From Vandiemenella viatica (taxonomy: Eukaryota > Arthropoda > Insecta > Orthoptera > Morabidae): a DNA stretch of 64,000 nt. The number at the start of each line of letters is the position of its first letter. The first letter of the stretch is position 1. The notes below the pieces were generated by a model, which saw only the letters and a program-made list of their open reading frames with translations, was not told the DNA's origin and ran no database searches. The translations under genes were made by a program, and so were the position numbers. The stretch lies in contig JARYHS010011408.1 in assembly GCA_031002005.1 (NCBI GenBank), positions 221,071,473 through 221,135,472 on the forward strand, written 5' to 3'. Below, in pieces: positions 30,707 through 45,600 of the stretch.

Positions 30707-33438
30707 GTAAGTTAGTCTGAGATATATTTTTATGGGATATTGAAATTTTTAGTAATATCTAAATGATTATTAACTTGAAACAGGTCTTTAATTAATTTGA
30801 TATTTGAATTGAAGGCGTCGGCTGCTAGAGCGTCCTCATGGCGTCTGCTAGTTTACAGGTACTCGCGCCAATTCGGGACACTGACGTTATGAGCATGATG
30901 CTGAATGTAGTAGAGAAATGGTGGCATTTATGTGTAGTAAAGACATACGTATGGTTTAGTCTTGTCTTACTAACTCTGTAACGTAGTTATTCCTGGAGAA
31001 TGTAATAAAACATGGGCGTTGTCATTCCCTGCTTGAATTGTCACTGTCATTCCGATCACAACAGAGTAACGTTGTTTGAATAACCTGACATTATTTTCAC
31101 GATGCAATTTATGTAGACATCAGCTTAAGACTGAAATGGATACTCAAAATGTAGTGTTGATTTTAAACCGAAATTATCATTGAAATTGAAGGAATTCTTA
31201 AATTACGACTTATAATAAAAAAATAAAAAAAGATTTAAAACATTAATTTCAGAGAACACGAAGAAATAGTAATCGTCATTTATTAGGCGTCATACAGGGA
31301 ACTTCTCAATGATCTCCTTTATTATAATAATTGTTGTTTCTCAATATGGCTTACATTTCGGGCAAATCTATGTAAAAAAAATTTGAGAAATCGTATTTTT
31401 TCGCTTTTGTAATATTTTTGGGTGTAGTGTTTGTTTCCCTCTGCACCACCTTAGTACTTAAATAGTGATTATTCTTAGATAAGTAACAACTTACTATTAT
31501 TTAGTAGGCCTGAAGAACAGCATCTTGCACTTAACTTTGTGATTGAAGGTTGCGTGGTTTATCCCTGGCATTATTAACTTTTCCAAAACATTTGTTTTTC
31601 AGAAGAGTTACTTTGCACCACTTGGAAGGTGGGATTATTTTTGACACATTAGGGATTTATTTTTCCATTATATATAACAGTTTTTGCAAATTATAAGAGC
31701 AAACATAAATATGAAAAGAAAAACTGCATTTGACACTCTGATTGAGATATACTCCTAAAGTTAACAAATTTTGTACCTGTAGTTGACATCCTTCCAATAA
31801 TACTGAAATAAAGGAAAATGGGCATCAACTATCAGTAGTGAAGAAATAAAACTAATGGAACAGAAAATATGGTTGTGATTTAGGTTCAGCCAGCTTTTGA
31901 GGATTGGCAGGTCACTCTGCCTCCATTGCTTGACCGTCACAGATTTTCTTCCTCAGACTTGGTGCAGGAATCATATCAACCTGTTTACATTTTATTTAAG
32001 TGAAGTTGATTTTCATGTGAAATCATTTCTTTTTTCATTTTATTTGTAGAAAAAAATCAAATAAAAAACTGTGTGTATTTAATATTTTTGACATTGGATA
32101 ATGATGACAATGAAATTGCCATTAGGAGCTTCATGTACTAGTTCTGGATGTGTACACATCTTGCTCTCTGCCATATGTCTTGCCTCCTACAAGAGTAAGG
32201 TTATTAATCTAAGTATTAAGTGTTTTTGTGTTCACCTGTTGGAAATGAGATGTTATTTTTCACTATCCATTTATGCTTGTTAGTGTAGCACTGCCACCTG
32301 CATTGTGAACTTAAAAGAATTGAATCATCATCTCATGCTTGAAATAAGCTAATGAATTATCTGCCCAATCTTTTTGAAGGACTTTAATCATTCTCTAGTT
32401 TCACCTAGTTGCACATTTTCAAACATTGTCTTCTTTTACACTCATTTCAAGTGCAATAATCTAATATCATAGAAGTATCTGTGGATATACCAACAAATTT
32501 TGCTTTCTAGCACAACATTTTGACCTCTTCCTCTGTGACTACTCTGAGATGATGGTGCTGTATGTTTTTCAACAAACTGCTAACATTGCTTGGAAAACAC
32601 AATTCGGTGGTAGGCCTATATCCTTGAAGGCTTTTAAGATCATTGAATCCAGCCATTTCTATTATAATTTCTTTTAACTTTATTTTAAAATTTTGTTTTT
32701 TCATTCCCAACTATCAGAACTGATATTACTGCTTGACTTTCATGTTGAATTACAACCTTTCACCACATTGGAACTGGACTAATTATCTCACTACTTATGT
32801 GTTGCTATAATTCCCATCACTGCCTGCTTTGAACTTTCTGCTTAGTAACTGATGGCTTCTTCTTCTATCCTTATATATTAATTGATGAATAACTGAATGT
32901 TTATGTGGAAACTGTGGTATAACATCTAAAAAATTATCATACAGTCAGGAAAAAATAACATTTTCTATGCATATGTTTGGGGGGGAGGGGGGGGGGGTAA
33001 TTGGTTTGACACTTTGCATAAAATTTCAATACATTTTCTTTCAGAACAGGGTGCAGGTTCAGTGGAAATGGAGTCAAAACAGATTAATTTTGGCAATGGT
33101 GCAGGGGCACTTCTTGAAATGCTTGCTGAAGTTGCCTCACAGACTCTACGTTCTGACCCTAGTGTTAAAGGTTCTCATGCAACTACTATTACCTCATGCA
33201 ACACTCTTGACAGAACCAAAAATATGATAAAAAGGAAGGTAAGGAATTTACTAACATTTATTACATATAATTTTGTAAAATTTAGACAGAAAATTATTTT
33301 GGAACTTTGCATAGAATACTGAGGAAATACAATTCATTGGTGAACACATGTTAATCACCACCATTGTATGATTAGATTTTAAGTCTAGTAATGTGGCTTT
33401 GTGAAGGAGTTGGTTATTGAGCTCTTATTCAATAGAGT

Positions 33439-33470
<32 letters not shown>

Positions 33471-36400
33471 TTTCTGCGAGCCCGTATCCTGCACCACCCT
33501 CCTTCCATGATGTTCTCCTGTTGATGAAGGGCCAAGTCCCAAAATATTAATTGTTTTTGCTGTTCTTGTGTTTATATTTTTATGTATTCACCCCACAAAA
33601 CCATCATCTAAGGTAAGTGGTGATTCATTTCGCTATCCTTTTTTTGTATATACTAGTAAATAATAGGTTAAAGCGAGCGGACTGGCTGCTCAGTTGATTA
33701 TGGCACGTGCCTGGAAAGTAGAGGCTTCGGGTTTTAATCTTGATCTCAACTAGGATGCTTATGGACATTAAATCTGATCTTCACCACCGCTAAATCTTTG
33801 AAGTCTTAACGTGAAGTATGCTCTGTGGTTCATTAAACAGTACGTACCCTACCCTAGTCGGTATTATTGCCGTGTTAGGTTAGGTAGTGTAGCTATAAGA
33901 AACTGTTAATAGGTCATTAAGATAAACTAAGCAAAAGGATATTATTTTTTTAACTTCAAATTGTTATATGACTTATTTACGTTCTGCTCTGAAGCTATAT
34001 ATATATATACTAGCTGTTACCCGCGACTTCGTACGCGTGGACTTGGAGTTTCAATTCCGGAATTGGATATAGAAAACTGTTAGTAACGTAAGATTTGTCC
34101 CAAACAACACCGAGTCGACATAATATGATGGAAAGCCATCATAATATCATCCTATCATCTAATCTGTCTCATAAAGAGAATCAATTACAACATATTTAAA
34201 AACAGAAAAGTAAGCGAAGGTGCGGGGATGTGTGTGTGTGTGGGGGGGGGGAGGGGGGGGTGTTAACTGATGGCAGATTTATTTCAGCTTGGTTTTTTCT
34301 TCTTTATTCAACATGAGCATCTGAATCTTATAATCTAATAGCAGCACATTGTCTTCTAGACCTGCACCTTAGGCCAGGTTTACGTCCGTAAGGCATGTCA
34401 AAAAGGAAGACAAATTGGTGCCATAAACTTTTATACAGACACAAATGAATAGTACAGTGAAGAGCAAATTGACTTCTATACTAAATAATAAGTTTTGTTT
34501 CTTATCGAAATTTATTAATAAATCAAACACTAACAGATTGCGTGACTGAGCAACCAACGTAATATTACAGACTAACACACGAATCTGTCTGTCTTTCATC
34601 ATTCGATAAGTTCTTAAAATTTCGTGACTAAAACTGTTATTCATGCTGAAAAAATGTCCTGTGTCCTTCCTATACTATTTCATTGTTAAATTCCATCAAT
34701 ATTGATATAGCCATTAGTCGTCAAAACGTAACAAAAAGACAGAATCTTACTTCCACATTTATAATATAATAGCTGGTACCCACAACTTCGTTCGTGATTG
34801 TAAAGTATTCATATTGACAGCTGTAGACATCTAACCTCCATAATGCACGATGGGAGACTCGATACTATTACCACACACAAATACCAGTCTTCTGCGCTAT
34901 GTAGTTCCGGCAGCAAAGTAAAATTTACGGATACACACAAGTCTTTGGATGAAATACGAAAATATTCACGATCGTCCAATTTCGAACACCATATCTCACA
35001 CACTCCCACAGTTACCGAATTTCGGCCAACGTTGTGATCGATGGGTGACTCTGTGTTACTACCACACAAAAACGCCGGTAATCTGCGATTGATAGTTTTC
35101 ACTTAAAAGTGATACAACGTGACACATGGCGTCTTTGGCAGAAATATGAAATTGCCGCAGGTCGACCATTTTATCCCCCATTTCCCCCCACACCCCCATA
35201 GCTACCGACATCTAACAACCATAGTGCACTACATGAGATACGATTCTACTACGAAAAACAAACAGCAATGCTCTATGCTATGTAGTTGTGGCAGAAAAGT
35301 GACATATGCGGAGACAGTCGAAATTCGAAAATATCCTTGGTCGGCCACTTACAATCACCATATCTACCACACTACCACAGTTTCTGAAAATCGGAGCCGC
35401 TGTTGTGATCGAAAGGTGACGTTGTGCTACTACTACACACAAACGCCAGTTATCTGTGATCTATAGTTTTCGCTGAAAAGTGATACACCATGACTCTTTT
35501 GTCTTTGGCAGAAGTATGAAATTGCCACAGGTCGATCACTTTCAACCCCATATCTCCCACACCCCCATAGCTACCGACATCTAACAACCATAGTGCACTA
35601 CATGAGATACGATTCTACTACCAAACACAAACACCAATGCTCTATGCTATGTATTTGTGGCAGAAAAGTGACATATGCGGAGACAGTCGAAATACGAAAA
35701 TATCCTTGGTCGGCCACTTACAACCACCATATCTACCACAGTACCACAGTTTCTGAAAATCGGCCGCTGTTGTGATCGAAAGGTGACTCTGTGCTACTAC
35801 TACACACAAACGCCAGTTATCTGTGATCTATAGTTTTCGCTGAAAAGTGATACACCATGACACTTTTGTCTTTGGCAGAAGTATGAAATTGCCACAGGTC
35901 GATCACTTTCAACCCCCATATCTCCCACACCCCCATAGCTACCGACATCTAACAACCATACTGCACTACATGAGATACGATTCTACTACCAAACACAAAC
36001 ACCAATGCTCTATGCTATGTAGTTGTGGCAGAAAAGTGACATATGCGGAGACAGTCGAAATACGAAAATATCCTTGGTCGGCCACTTACAACCACCATAT
36101 CTACCACAGTAACACAGTTTCTGAAATTCGGCCGCTGTTGTGACCGAAAGGTGACTCTGTGCTACTACTACACACAAACGCCAGTTATCTGTTGATCTAT
36201 AGTTTTCGCTGAAAGTGATACACCATGACACTTTTGTCTTTGGCAGAAGTATGAAATTGCCACAGGTCGATCACTTTCAACCCCCATATCTCCCACACCC
36301 CCATAGCTACCGACATCTAACAACCATAGTGCACTACATGAGATACGATTCTACTACCAAACACAAACACCAATGCTCTATGCTATGTAGTTGTGGCAGA

Positions 36401-39400
36401 AAAGTGACGTATGCGGAGACAGGTCGAAATACGAAAATATCCTTGGTCGGCCACTTACAACCACCATATCTACCATAGTAACACAGTTTCTGAAATTCGG
36501 CCACTGTTGTGATCGAAAGGTGACTCTGTGCTACTACTACACACAAACGCCAGTTATCTGTGATCTATAGTTTTCGCTGAAAAGTGATACACCATGACAC
36601 TTTGTCTTTGGCAGAAGTATGAAATTGCCACAGGTCGACCACTTTCAACCCCCATATCTCCCACACCCCCATAGCTACCGACATCTAACAACCATAGTGC
36701 ACGACAGGAAAGACGATTCTACTAACACACACAAATACCAAAGGTCTATGTTATGTAGTTGTGGCAGGAAAGAGAAGTATACGGAGATACGAATTTTTGG
36801 TCGAAATATGAAAACGCCCTGCACTGACCAACTTTAATCATTATATCTCCCACATCCCCACAGCTATCGGCATTCGGCCAACGTTGTGCACGACAGGAAA
36901 CTCCATGCTACTTCCACCAACAAACATCAGTGATCTGTGCAAGGTAGTGGTGGCTGAAAAGTGAAATATAGGAAAAAACACGTCTATTTTTATATATATA
37001 TAAGATATGCAGCCAGCTCTATGTACACATCTGACCCTGCCTGGTGTCTCACTTCTGCATGAATAAGGCTGTATGCTGAAATATTGCACTTTTCTTGTGT
37101 TTGTGATTTTTTTTCTTTCTGATCATCGTTCTCAGCCGCCTTCATCTGTGGTAAGTGTTGGGTCATATTTCCTGAAATCATCTCTTTTCTTTGAAGTAGA
37201 CAGTATACTACTAATAAAATTTAATTCTTTATGCTCAAATTTCTGAATGGCCATGATCTGTCAAGTGGCCTGGAGTGAATGGTTGCTTTTCAGTTTGCAT
37301 GATTCATTGAAAATCGATTGACTAAACCACTGCTTGAGAAATAATGACATAATATGAATGAACATTTGTGTATTTGAAAAAGAAAGAGTATAAAGGTTGA
37401 AATAATTGGATGATGACTTATAACTTTTTATGAAGTGTAGAAAAATGAATGATTTTGAGAATTATTGTGAAAAGATAGATGTGATCAGTGGTGAGATGTC
37501 AACAAAGTAGGAAGCAGAAAAATGACAAATTGCAAATGACTTTGTATTTTCTACTGTAATAAATGATGACTTTCCTCTTGTGATATTAACAAGTGTAATT
37601 TATTTTCTGCATAACAAATTACCTGAAAAAAGCACCACAAGTTGAAAGAAATGAAATAAATCATAGTACGAGGCAATGGCCTGAGGAGTCTGAAACGGAG
37701 TGGACAGTAGAAAGGACTCATGTGGAAGTCAGTAATACTATTGGTATGCCAAGTGCTTCTTATTCTCGGCAACAATGATGATGAGTGAGAAAAAGGTATA
37801 TCCAACAGTTGAACAACGTGATATTGTTAAGTTTCTCGTCAGGGAAAGCATAAATGCAGCTGAAATTCAGCTCCGTTGTTCAGAGAAAGAACTCTTTTAT
37901 GGGCTCAGGAAAACAGTGATGTAAAAAATTAAACAGATTGGGAGTGTGTTGGAAACATTGTCCACCCGCACAGTCTTCGCACCAGCATCATACCGCATAA
38001 TGTGGAGGCTCTGATCTGGGACTGTAAATGCATTCTGCTTGTCAATTTCTTCAAGAACATTGATCCATTAATGTTACCTGTTATTGTAATAATCTTAGTC
38101 AAGTCTGAGTTGCCAGTTTATCAAAAAGCCACAGCATTCCGATCAGAAGTGTGTTGCTTCTCCCTGATAATGCCAGACAACACAATACAACAGAAAAAAA
38201 ACACACACACACGCACAAAGGTAATTGGTTCATCATGCACAGAGCTGTCCTAGAACATCCACCCTACAACTCAGACCTGTTGCCATGTGGCTTCCATATA
38301 TTTGTTCCATCCAATCAAGCCCCTGGTGAACAGCGCTTCACAACAAATAAGGAGGTGCAACTATTCCTATGCAATTGGTCTGACACACGACCCCAAACTT
38401 TTTATGATCCCAGAATGAACAATTTATATTTTTTGCAAAAGGCCCATTTATATTTACTCCAAGGAGGATAACAAGAAAGTTTAAAATGTAGAAAAAAATT
38501 ACACCAAAGAATCATGCAACTTAAAACCAGATCTTTTCTAAAACGGAAAAGGGAGGAAAGTAGTGGGTTAGAGTGAAACTTCATAGTTGGGTATAGGTAA
38601 GAAGTACTTTTAATCTGTATGTTATTATCCAAGGTAACAATACAAGTTTGTATTGTTAGAAGTGGTATAAACCTTTTAATGATTAAGATGAAGAGGTTAG
38701 AGCATGATAGGAAGATATAATGAATTCCATAAAACCTGTCAAGAGAATGATAACAGAATTTTTTTTATTAGAATGGAATTTCTGTGAGATTAACCTGTTT
38801 TGTATCTTATAATTAATTATTGAAGTTAAGTTTTATTTAGGCGGGTTTACTATTTGGTTGACATGTTAATGGTAGCCTTGTGATTGGTAGAGAGTAAAAG
38901 TGGCAAACCTCTTCAGCGGCGGCCTTAACCATTGCGAGGCTCAGGCGGCCGATTTTCGCGAGGCCCTTGTACTTTATGCAAAGTATGTGAACCAAAAGTA
39001 GGTATTTCTGATGATTGACGAGAATTGAAAAAGTTATAAATTAATAAATTTCGAAATTATAAAAGTTAACAAAACATAAAGTTGAATAATTATTAATTAT
39101 GGTAAACTAAGGTAATTAAATGCCTTGGCGGATATATGCAGGGATTTAAGAATAATGTTTGTGGCTTTTCCTAAGACTAAAATCTTCTATTGATAGCTCA
39201 TTTTCTTTTTGAACTACCCGACTCAAATTTTCTGCTGGCATCACGATCACGCATCACTCATTACATAAAACTTGTTTTGCACATGAAACTAACTCAGAAA
39301 TAATTTACAAGTAGTTTTACACAGTTTTTTTAACAACTCACTCCTCACTATAAGTACTGTTAATAATGTAAGATTCATTAAAACTTAATATCATTTAATG

Positions 39401-42400
39401 TTTATTTACCTACTGAAAGATATATGCCATACAAACGATTTTGTAATGCAACACTAGACTAATAATACTGGTTCACACAGTTACTGCAATGACCCTTCTC
39501 TTATTATTGGCACTCACGCAATTGAAGTTAGTTCAAACGACACCGTTAGTCATCTGACACTTGGCTGACACCCCGCCGTCATTAGTTTGGTTTACTTTTT
39601 GATGGAGTGTTCCAGTGTCAGGATGGTGGATGTGTAGAAGCATATGGAGGCAGCAGAAATTTTCGTTCCTGTATGGCCAAATGTTTCCTTTCTTCAACCT
39701 CACTTCCATGTTCATCAGATGATTGCAAAATGTAGATTGCGTCATTCTGAAGTAAAGTTTCTCAAACTCTTTCTAAAGCATTCAAAACATTTCATTTCAT
39801 CATTTGTGAGATATTTTGACAAAAGGTAGCACCCTATTTTTGTGTTTTGGGATAGCAGAAACAAAGTACATTATATGGAAAAAGAGTCCATTTATTTTGT
39901 TATGTTTTTGAAAACGTATTTTTTCATTACTTATAAATTTAGCCTAATATCTAGATTGCTACGGCATGCAATTGGGGTACAGAAGACCCCTGGTTAAAAT
40001 CCTGCTCTCGGTTGCAACTTTTACATGCCTTAAAGTTGAATTTTATCTCTGGCAAATCATTGATTTGTTAATGCGAAATGCTAGGACACTCCGTGATTGG
40101 GATTCCACATTGAACTGCAGGTCTCCTTTTCGTGGAAGGGTTATAAGAATAAGTTAGTTGGTTACGAGAGAAGTGCACTATGCAGCCAGTAAGAAACTAT
40201 GTTTTTAGGTTTTTAAAACTACATTAAATGTTATACAGCATTTTTACGGTCATTATTTAAATTAAAATATACAATAATCTTATTCTTTATTAATAAAAAA
40301 TATAGAATGAATCGAAAGTAATCACAAACAGAAGAAACATGTCAAGTGCGAAGTGACTCACGTTTGATATTTCATTGTGATTGATTTAAGAAACGTGAGA
40401 ACCTTTCAGTCCAGCATAGTATGTGAAAGACTTTAAATGATGTTTTGTGAAGACTGTGTTTGAATACCAGTTAGGTGATAACATGAGTCAGGTAAAGAAA
40501 GTATTTTAACATACTTTATCAGTTTCATAGATTGTAAAATATGCTTACGCAACTCACTTTTACGTAAATTTTTGAACATTGATTCCGTGAAAGAACCAGG
40601 TGAAAACGTTAAGTAAGGCTGAAGATGGAGTAGAAACATGTCCGTTACATGGACGAGCTACAGCCAAGTGTGAACACGAGAGGGGCGAGTCATCACTCAG
40701 CCAACTGTTGGTGTGGTGATGGAGAGAACCAGTATCGGTCAATAAGGCTTGAACTAACACCTGTAATCAAAATAAATATAAGATGACAAGAGTTGACTAA
40801 CGAAATGAAACACGCGAATTCCCCAAGCGTAACTCGTAAACTCGTTGAAAGTAACAAAACCGAGCATTCAAGTGAGTTTTCTGATGCGCGAGGAACGAAA
40901 TTCAAATAGTAATGAATTTTTCAATCATGTTTTACAGAAAAATTACAAAAAAATGTTATTTACTGATAAATTAATTAATTTTGATATCATCAATCTTACT
41001 TTTAAATGAATGTGACATTGAATAAATCTAAATGAGAAATTTTATTTAGTTACTTATTATTAATAACATATTCCTTACTATGAATCAACCAACCTTTTTT
41101 ATTGTTGTAACGAGGAGCTAAGGATAAAATAAAAAGTTTTAAATATAAACTTTTTTTCTAGTAGAATTGTTGCGCGAGGCCCTGGGCGATTGCCCTGCTT
41201 GCCACCCCCTGATGTCGCCTTTGAACATATTTATGGTAGATATTACATTTGGTAGAGATTCCCATGGTGGAGATATTTATGGTAAAGATTTCATGCGTTA
41301 GGGTTCGCAAATGGTAGAGATGTTACGTGGTAGAAATAACATTTGGTGAAATTGTTTATTGGTATAATTATTTTTTGTTAGGATTTTATTTTGATAGAAG
41401 TGTTGAATGTTAGTAATGTTCATGGTAGACCTGTAAATGGTAGAGTTTATCTAGGGTAGACATTTTTCTGGTAGGCATGTTAATGTGCCCTTTAATTTTG
41501 ATGGCAACTTTTTTTCAGCATTTTTCGAAAATTTTATCATATTTTTGGCATTTTCTAATCAAAGGTGTCACATAAAATATTTTTTAGAGTTTGAAGCATA
41601 GTTGCCTTCATAGTGGGGAATGTGGGTGTACAAGGAAGTCAAGTCCCTGGAGACAAAGGAAGGTGTCTGGAGTTAGGGGGCTAGGGACAGAGCTCCAAGA
41701 AATGTGGGGTATCTTTGATATGGGAAGGAAGGTTCTGCACCTAGGGTTCAAAGTGTTTATTCACCAAAGCTGTAATCCATTCAGTGCGAGAGTTATCTAC
41801 CCAGGAAGAGGATTGGATAAGATAGGGCCAGGTGCGTACACATGGCAGTGCCGTGTATCTACTGATAAATTCAGGAATTAAAGGAGTAGTAGTTTCTAGG
41901 GAAGATTAAGTTGGCTAGGGATGTGAGAAAGGCCAGGAAGAGGTTGGCATAAGATGGGACCATGTGGGTACCCATGGCAGTGCCATGTATCTGGTAGTAA
42001 ATTTGGGAAATAGTTTTTAGTGAGGATGAAGTTGGCTAGAGTTGTAAGTTATTCTATAAGCAAAGGAAGAAAGCATTCCAGATCTTAACTTTAAACATGA
42101 ACTATAGTAGAGTATGGAATTCTGTTTTCGTGTACGAAGTTTTGTTCAGCATTGTATATTATTATGTTCCTTTCGAGAAGTTACCTGTATAAAATGATGT
42201 TTTCACACAGTATTTTGATGACTAAATTCTTAGTCATCTTCAGGTGAAGTGTGACCAGGGCAGGAAATCTGAACTTCATAGCTTTTTAAGAGTGCACGTT
42301 GTAGATTGGCTTACTTGACACTGACAGGTGGTGTTATTATTTTTTTAACTGCTTTACGTCTCTCAACAGCGAGGTCTTTAGAGACGGGAAAGGATCGGGG

Positions 42401-42606
42401 CAAGGAATGGGAAGGAATTTGGCCATGGCCTTTTTAAGGAAGCATCCCGGCATTTGCCTGGAGTGATTTGGGAAACCATGGAAAACCCAAATCTGGATGC
42501 CCGGAAGGGGATTTGAACCGCCGTCCTCCCGAATGCGAGGCCAGAACGTGTTATTGTTATTGTTGTTATTAATAATTTAACTGCAATGCAGTGCACACTC
42601 CGGTGG

Positions 42607-42645
<39 letters not shown>

Positions 42646-45600
42646 GCCTAATGTCTCTTAGCAGCGAGGGCTTTAGAGACGGAAATGGATGGGGGGCAAG
42701 GAATGGGAAGGAATTCGGCCATGGCCTTTTTGAAGGAAGCATCCCAGCATTTGCCTAGAGTGATTTGGGAAACCATGGTAAACCCAAATTTGGATGCCCA
42801 GACGGGGATTCGAACCGCCGTCCTCCCGAATGCCCGGTGGCAATTGCTCCAATCATCTAATTACCCCTTTTTATTTTATTATTTAATTATCTTGTATAAT
42901 TTGAATGTTAAATTCCTTTCCCATCTACTTTTGTGGTTTACAAATTTTAATTTTAAATTCTTTCATGATTCGATTTCTGGAATGACAATCTTATGTTTGG
43001 TGTGCCAACTGAAGAACATAATTTGGCATTCTGGAAACAGAAACATAGGTCCTATAACTGCAATGATGAGCCACTAAGCCTTCTTGCCGTACTCTAGTGT
43101 TACAATGTCAAAAGTTTGGAAAGGTTCTGGGAAGAAATGGGATTAAGACCGTATTCCTATTACCAGCAAATCTGAAAAGCAGTTGGGTGGAAGGAGACAG
43201 TCTCCACCTGCCCGAAACTGGTACTGACTTGTTGAAATTGTTTTAACTGCTTCGTTATAATGTCCTCTTCACTTTTCAGAAAAGTCACCACAATTAAATA
43301 AAAATGCCGAAATATGAGACTCTTCGCAACCATGAAATGTTAACAGCACTGCAAAAATGATATAAAATTATGGGTACAGTGATCATATCAGCCTAAATGG
43401 GTTCATTTTGTCATACTGGTCGTTGTTAGGTTGAAATTTCACCTGGACCAAAAGTAAAAAGTTTAAGGGGAAATTCATTCTGGGGCATCCATCTCATAAA
43501 TGGTGCATTTGTTTACAAAGAAAGCAATTGATGGTCTCTGACTGTATTGATTCTAAGATGGCGAGCCTTGTTGCACTGCATCTCAGATAAATATTTTCTA
43601 TCTGTTAATTTCGTGCGATGTTTTACAACGGAGTGAAGCTAAAATGGCAAGAAAATATTACAACAAAGGATTTCACGAAGATTTAAAAATATTGTCATTG
43701 TTTTTACAGTGCCAGCGGCATCTAATAGCTGTGCATCACTCTCATATTTCAGCATTTTTAATTTAATTCATGGTGACTTTTGTGAAAAAGGAGAGTGAAA
43801 AACAAGAAGACATTATATCGAAGCAGTTAATACAAATTTCAACAGGTCAGTACCAGTTTCAGGCAGGTGAAGAATGTTGCCTCCCACCCAAACATTTTAC
43901 ACCTTCCTTTCCCCTAGAATTATCTTACCTGTCATATATTGGTCGTTTAATATTCCTTGTGAATGCAGGAAAAGGTACATCCGTTGTATGGTATGGTGCA
44001 TTAACCGGTTCTATTTGGAACAAGCCTGACAGTTTTTTTAAAATTATTTTCTGATTTTACATAGCCTACTACTTTGTTACCTAAAGTAGGCCTTTAGTTT
44101 CTACAGTTTTTATTTTTAAAACACTTTAACTTTTTAAATAGTTCTGGATAATTATTCTAGTATTCTATTAATTAATCTACTAATTATTTTACTAATTAAT
44201 CTACCAGTTAATCTACCATTCACACCAAAATCAACAAGTGTCTATTCATTTTAGTACTCCTAATCAATAAACTGTCTATACACAAATGTTCTTCCTGCAC
44301 TGCTGCTGGCCTGCGCTGACATCCAGGCCGCCAACTGTCTCTGCTGATGTAGCAGGGCGACTGCTGACATACTGACCACCAAGGGCCATCAGCTAGCTTC
44401 ACGTTCCATGTAGCGATCTAGTTCTTCTCCGGTTTGTCATTGGAGACATCTACTCCCACATCAGAAGTTCCCTCGTGGAATCGGAGCAGGCCACGACCTG
44501 AGCCCTAGAGAAGGTGCCTCTGGTTTCCATAGTCACTGCGATGAATTGAGTCTTTGTCATCTTCCTGGTGCAGGCACCGTCTTAGTCGTGGACAGTGCTT
44601 GTGGTCATATTTTGGTAGTTCTTTCCTCTTGAATATTTTCATCTCCTGCTCTTCTTTCTGTTTCTGATGCCGCTTGCTCGTGGTGTCTTCTACGCTCTGC
44701 TAATTTCAATTCAGCAAATCTTCCCTTCTCGCATCTTGATGCTAGATTAGCAGCTTCATCCAACAAGTGCCAGAGCTCAGTATTACGCAGTGTGTCGTAT
44801 ATTATTCTATTCTGAAGTTGTATTTGGAAGTACGCTCTTGATTCTTCAGCTTCTTTGCACTCCCAAACCATGTGCTCGGAAGTACTTACTTCGCCACAGT
44901 TGCAACTGTTTGTTTCTTTGAGGCCTCTTTGTTCTAAGAAACTGTTACATAGACCATGGCCAGATATTTAGTGTATGAGCGCTGGAGATGGTTGTAAGAG
45001 AGTGAAAGCCTTCTATTTGGTTATTGATTTTAATTAAAAGTCACTTATCTAAACACAAACAATTGTTAATTAAATAAAAGGTTCTTTAAGCCTCGGTCGC
45101 CAGGTTTATGTACTGTTCTCCATCGGGATAATTAAATGAGAGAGTCACACAGTTTAGGGTGAACATCTATTAAAGAAACTTTATTCTAGTTCATTAACCT
45201 CTGCCACTACACCGACCACCACCAAACAATATATCAACAAGGAATCAGACTAATTCTTCGAAAACCACAGATTCGTGGGATAAGAGAGGTTGACTTACAA
45301 AATAGTCTCCCACATTCACTATCGTCCTCTTAATGCTATACAATCACTTGAAAACACAGCATTCCCTTTAAAACAGTGAGTTCCACATAATACAAGTCTC
45401 CATCATCCACTTCACCGAAGTTTTCACAATTTCAACTATTAGACAGAAAAATGTTCCTGCGTCAGACCTTCACCTGACGGAGGTCAAAGACTCACTACTA
45501 TACAAAGACAACATCACGTTTCCTGACGGCGCCGGCCACAGATATTACTGTATGGCTCAGACGTATGTTATGTTACAAGAGTCATATTAACTCTCTCTTT

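Noticed and set aside
32967..33227. Alternative frame in exon 2 (from 32967)
   Set aside because: It stops before exon 3, while the chosen frame fits exon 1 and exon 3 phases exactly.
35119..36837. A family of small repeated proteins (about 60-115 aa) on the plus strand
   Set aside because: The frames repeat with the 368-bp unit and differ by indels; they are a by-product of the tandem array.
43770..44054. 94-codon ORF, possible gene
   Set aside because: No domain, no flanking splice signals that extend it, and it lies in an intron of the host gene among TEs.
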